Source: Pedobacter sp.
GTDB taxonomy: Bacteria > Bacteroidota > Bacteroidia > Sphingobacteriales > Sphingobacteriaceae
Length of the DNA stretch: 9,376 nt
Reading direction: 5' to 3'
Assembly: GCA_004295885.1 (NCBI GenBank)
Contig: SEDG01000449.1
Coordinates: forward strand, 1 to 9,376
Part shown: piece after piece, positions 6,237-9,376 of the stretch
How the letters are laid out: each line of letters begins with the position of its first letter
Position numbering within the stretch: position 1 is the first letter of the stretch
Position numbers and translations under genes: made by a program
The notes under the pieces: generated by a model
What the model was told of the DNA's origin: nothing
The model's database searches: none
What the model saw: the letters and a program-made list of their open reading frames with translations, nothing else

Positions 6237-7874
6237 ATGATGAAGCGTTTTATACTTTCAGCCCTCTTGTTATTTTCAGTTTTTACAGCATCTTTTGCTC
6301 AAGAAACAGATTCTGCTTATGTAAGAAGCCATTACACTAAAATAGAACGACAAATTGTGATGCGTGATGGCGTAAAATTATTTACATCGATTTATTTACC
6401 TAAAGACCAAACTAAAAAATATCCTTTTTTAATTTCTCGTACGCCTTACACCGTTGCACCATACGGCGAGGATAAGTACAAGTTGAGTTTAGGAACTTTT
6501 CCTGCCCTAATGAGAGAAGGTTTTATTTTTGTTTACCAAGATGTACGTGGTAAATGGATGAGCGAAGGAACATTTGAAGATGTTAGACCACAAACTACGC
6601 AAAAAGGAAATAAAGCAATCGATGAAAGTACCGACACCTACGATACAATAGATTGGTTGGTTAAAAACATTCAGAACAATAATGGTAAAGCAGGTATTTC
6701 TGGCATTTCTTATCCTGGTTTTTACTCTACCACTTCCTTACCAAATGCACACCCTGCCTTAAAAGCGGTTTCTCCTCAGGCGCCAGTAACAGATTGGTAC
6801 ATGGGTGATGATTTTCACCACAGAGGTGTGTTATTTTTAAATGATGCTTTTAAGTTCATGACAACTTTTGGTGTTCCTAGACCAAAACCGATTACACCAG
6901 ATAAAGGGCCAAGAGGCATTAAACTTCCTATTAAAGATGATTATCGTTTTTATTTAGAAGCCGGCTCAGTTAAGAATTTAAAAGACAAATATTTTGCTGA
7001 TAGCATTAAATTTTGGAATGATTTATTTAAACATCCAAACTTAGATACCTTTTGGAAAGCTAGAGTGATTTTACCTCACCTAACCAATGTAAAACCTGCC
7101 GTAATGGTTGTCGGTGGCTTTTTTGATGCTGAAGACGCTTATGGAACATTTGCTACTTACAAAGCTATTGAAAAGCAAAATCCTGGAGCCAACAATATTT
7201 TAGTTGCCGGACCTTGGTTTCATGGTGGCTGGGTTAGAAGCGATGGTTCATATTTCGGCGATAGCTGGGATGAATATGTAAGCGACCCAAATGCCCCAGT
7301 CCCTTATCAGGATGGAGTGCAGGATAAAAGAACAAGAGAATACATGATAGATGACCAACGTTTTGCAGCTCGCAGACCAGACGTTAAAGTTTATCAAACC
7401 GATGTTTTAACTGAAGACATTACTTTAACTGGACCTGTGTTAGCAAATTTAGTAGTTTCCACTACAGGTACTGATGCAGATTATGTTGTAAAACTAATTG
7501 ATGTTTATCCAGAGGATGCACCAAATCCAGTTCCAAACCCTAAAAACTTAATTATGGGTGGTTACCAGATGTTGGTTCGTGGCGAAATTATGCGTGGAAA
7601 ATATCGCAATAGCTTCGAAAAACCTGAAGCATTCGTTCCCAATACAATCACAAAAGTGAATTATCCATTGCCAGATGTGGCTCATACTTTCAAAAAAGGA
7701 CACAAAATTATGATTCAAATTCAGAATTCGTGGTTCTCTTTGGCGGATAGAAACCCACAAAAGTTCATGGATATTTATCAAGCACAACCTTCGGATTTCC
7801 AAAAAGCAACTCATAAAATTTACCATGATGTTAACAACAGTTCATTTATAACCGTAAATGTGCTAAAACCATAG
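6237..7874 (+). CDS. Secreted S15/CocE-NonD family serine hydrolase with an apparent internal in-frame deletion
   Basis: This is an alpha/beta hydrolase of the peptidase S15 / cocaine-esterase / glutaryl-7-ACA acylase group, which cleaves X-Pro peptides, esters or amides. The signal peptide MMKRFILSALLLFSVFTASFAQ predicts cleavage after the Ala before Gln22. The catalytic triad is visible: Ser158 in GISYPG, Asp297 in GGFFDAED and His329 in GPWFHGGW. The C-terminal jelly-roll follows (DVLTEDITLTGPVLANLVV, FKKGHKIMIQIQNSWF). Between His329 and DEYVSDPNAPVPYQDG only about 15 residues remain, with SYFGD fused to SWDEY near 7262. Rhodococcus CocE has roughly 90 residues there, including FFDRHLRGE and the DEWRDETDWP motif. 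So ~75 residues seem lost in frame, consistent with 545 residues against about 620. The protein may not fold properly. Either of two adjacent ATGs (6237, 6240) could be the start. The next gene starts 9 bp downstream. Confidence 0.92.
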   Translation: MMKRFILSALLLFSVFTASFAQETDSAYVRSHYTKIERQIVMRDGVKLFTSIYLPKDQTKKYPFLISRTPYTVAPYGEDKYKLSLGTFPALMREGFIFVYQDVRGKWMSEGTFEDVRPQTTQKGNKAIDESTDTYDTIDWLVKNIQNNNGKAGISGISYPGFYSTTSLPNAHPALKAVSPQAPVTDWYMGDDFHHRGVLFLNDAFKFMTTFGVPRPKPITPDKGPRGIKLPIKDDYRFYLEAGSVKNLKDKYFADSIKFWNDLFKHPNLDTFWKARVILPHLTNVKPAVMVVGGFFDAEDAYGTFATYKAIEKQNPGANNILVAGPWFHGGWVRSDGSYFGDSWDEYVSDPNAPVPYQDGVQDKRTREYMIDDQRFAARRPDVKVYQTDVLTEDITLTGPVLANLVVSTTGTDADYVVKLIDVYPEDAPNPVPNPKNLIMGGYQMLVRGEIMRGKYRNSFEKPEAFVPNTITKVNYPLPDVAHTFKKGHKIMIQIQNSWFSLADRNPQKFMDIYQAQPSDFQKATHKIYHDVNNSSFITVNVLKP

Positions 7875-7883
7875 ATAAACAAA

Positions 7884-9376
7884 ATGAAGAAGATAATTCT
7901 CTCACTTACCGTTCTTTTAATCAGTATATGTAGCGTAAAAGCACAGCTGATGGCTAATAAAAAAGCCTATACAAAGGCTGATACGCTACGAGGAAAGCTT
8001 ACTCCTTTACGTACTTGTTATGATATTAATTACTACCATTTAGATGTGAAAATTAATATGGACGATAAATCTGTGAGCGGCAGCAATAAATTTAAGTTCA
8101 CAGCAACGCAAGATTTTACCAAACTCCAATTTGATTTATTTGCGAACTTAAAAATTGACAAAATTATTTATAAAGGTGCTGAAGTTCCTTATACCCGCGA
8201 ATTTGGAGCTGTGTTCGTGACCTTTCCGAAAACCATAAAAAAAGGCAGCAAGGATAGCTTTACAGTTTGGTATAATGGCAATCCGCCAATTGCTCGTAGC
8301 CCACCTTGGGATGGCGGTTTTATTTTCAAAAAAGACAAATCTGGCAATCCATTTGTTTCGGTTGCCTGTCAGGGTTTAGGCGCTAGTGTTTGGTGGCCTA
8401 ACAAAGACCATCAAAGTGATGAGGTAGATAGTATGTTGATTAGCATCTCTGTTCCGAAAGATTTAGATGAAGTTTCTAATGGTCGTTTACGCAGCGTTGT
8501 AGATAAACCAGATGGCTATAAACAACACAATTGGTTTGTTAGCAATCCGATTAATAACTATACAGTTTCATTCTACATTGGAAAATACGCACATTGGACA
8601 GAAACCTATAATGGAGAAAAAGGTCCTTTAACCTTAGATTTTTGGTCGCTAAAAGAAGACAGCGCCGTTGCTCGTCCGCATTGGGATGCAGATGTAAAAC
8701 CGATGATAAAATCTTTCGAATATTGGTTTGGGCCATATCCTTGGTACAAGGATGGCTATAAACTGGTTCAAGCACCCCATTTAGGAATGGAGCATCAAAG
8801 CGCCGTTGCTTATGGTAATCAATTTAAAAAAGGTTATTTAGGCGGCGACATGTCTGGAACTGGTTATGGTTTAAAATGGGATTACATTACAGTGCATGAA
8901 AGTGGGCACGAGTGGTTTGCGAATAACGTAACTACAAAAGATATTGCCGATATGTGGGTACACGAAGGTTTTACCACTTATTCTGAAGCATTGTTTACGG
9001 AATCAACACAAGGTAAACTAGCTGGTGAGGCTTATTTAATTGGCTTACGTAGAGGAATTGGCAATCGCTCACCAGTTATTGGCCCATACGATGTAAATAA
9101 AGAAGGTGATGGAGATATGTATCCAAAGGGCGCAAACTTGATTCACACCATTCGCCAGTTGATAAATAATGATGAAAAATTCAGGTCGATTTTAAGAGGG
9201 ATAAATAGTACCTTTTATCATAAAACAACCACATCTGCAGAAGTTGAGGCTTATATTGCTAAACAAAGTGGATTGAAACTAGACAAAGTTTTCGACCAGT
9301 ATTTACGCTACTCCAAAATTCCAGTATTAGAATATAAAATTAATGACGGCGTATTGTCTTACCGTTGGATAACTGA
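7884..9376 (+). CDS. Secreted M1-family zinc metallo-aminopeptidase, 3' end outside window
   Basis: This enzyme removes N-terminal residues from peptides, probably in the periplasm or outside the cell. The signal peptide MKKIILSLTVLLISICSVKA is followed by Gln21, a likely cleavage site. An N-terminal beta-sandwich region (~40-250) with SVWWPNKDHQSDE precedes the substrate-binding motif G301-M-E-H-Q, a variant of GxMEN with His in place of Asn. The zinc site is complete: His338-Glu339-Ser-Gly-His342, then Glu361 18 residues later (WVHEGFTTYSE). Tyr413 in DMYPKGANL is the likely transition-state tyrosine. The frame is uninterrupted for 497 codons to the window end, where the C-terminal part is beginning; I estimate 50 or more residues are missing. 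It starts 9 bp after the S15-family stop codon with an A-rich leader, so the two are probably one transcript. This is the only minimally interrupted-looking gene here apart from the RND pump. Confidence 0.95.
   Translation, partial: MKKIILSLTVLLISICSVKAQLMANKKAYTKADTLRGKLTPLRTCYDINYYHLDVKINMDDKSVSGSNKFKFTATQDFTKLQFDLFANLKIDKIIYKGAEVPYTREFGAVFVTFPKTIKKGSKDSFTVWYNGNPPIARSPPWDGGFIFKKDKSGNPFVSVACQGLGASVWWPNKDHQSDEVDSMLISISVPKDLDEVSNGRLRSVVDKPDGYKQHNWFVSNPINNYTVSFYIGKYAHWTETYNGEKGPLTLDFWSLKEDSAVARPHWDADVKPMIKSFEYWFGPYPWYKDGYKLVQAPHLGMEHQSAVAYGNQFKKGYLGGDMSGTGYGLKWDYITVHESGHEWFANNVTTKDIADMWVHEGFTTYSEALFTESTQGKLAGEAYLIGLRRGIGNRSPVIGPYDVNKEGDGDMYPKGANLIHTIRQLINNDEKFRSILRGINSTFYHKTTTSAEVEAYIAKQSGLKLDKVFDQYLRYSKIPVLEYKINDGVLSYRWIT

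Noticed and set aside
7884..9376. Possible frameshift in the M1 peptidase
   Set aside because: I translated all 497 codons; there is one continuous frame without a stop and every motif is in the expected order. The gene is only cut by the window edge.

Overview
The window looks like chromosomal DNA from a Bacteroidota bacterium, most likely Sphingobacteriaceae (Pedobacter-like). It is AT-rich and its coding regions have no clear Shine-Dalgarno sequences. Its RND pump is of the Bacteroidota type, its exported proteins have short signal peptides ending in A-Q, and its intergenic DNA is packed with short palindromes and degenerate tandem repeats of about 7 bp. The taxonomic call comes from protein and repeat style, not from a database search.

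Layout. 1-1953 (+): the C-terminal part of an RND-family efflux pump inner-membrane protein, followed by a strong terminator. 1967-2265: a patchwork of small hairpins and repeats. 2235-2964 (-): a broken MFS transporter gene with its middle deleted and its 3' end replaced by repeat DNA. 2965-3223: a palindromic repeat and a minus-strand terminator. 3224-4579 (-): a choice-of-anchor I type beta-propeller gene lacking its 5' end. 4628-4798: a hairpin and a second, nearly identical terminator. 4799-6097 (-): dihydrolipoyl dehydrogenase lacking its first ~35-40 codons, the break lying against a tandem array of ~7-bp repeats. 6237-7874 (+): a secreted S15/CocE-type serine hydrolase that appears to lack about 75 internal residues. 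7884-9376 (+): a secreted M1 metallo-aminopeptidase running off the window end, 9 bp downstream and probably co-transcribed.

How the parts fit. The two plus-strand hydrolases form a plausible two-gene unit for extracytoplasmic peptide or acyl-substrate breakdown. The pump belongs to an upstream efflux operon outside the window. The three minus-strand genes are unrelated to each other, and none is full length.

Main conclusion. I see no convincing new defence, mobile or biosynthetic system. The striking signal is that four of the six genes carry clean losses estimated at 100-400 bp, while the remaining reading frames are pristine. Several break points touch short intergenic repeats. This could be recent repeat-associated deletion or an assembly artefact, and raw reads would decide between them. 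The paired terminator repeats and the two families of ~7-bp repeats are the other structures worth a look.
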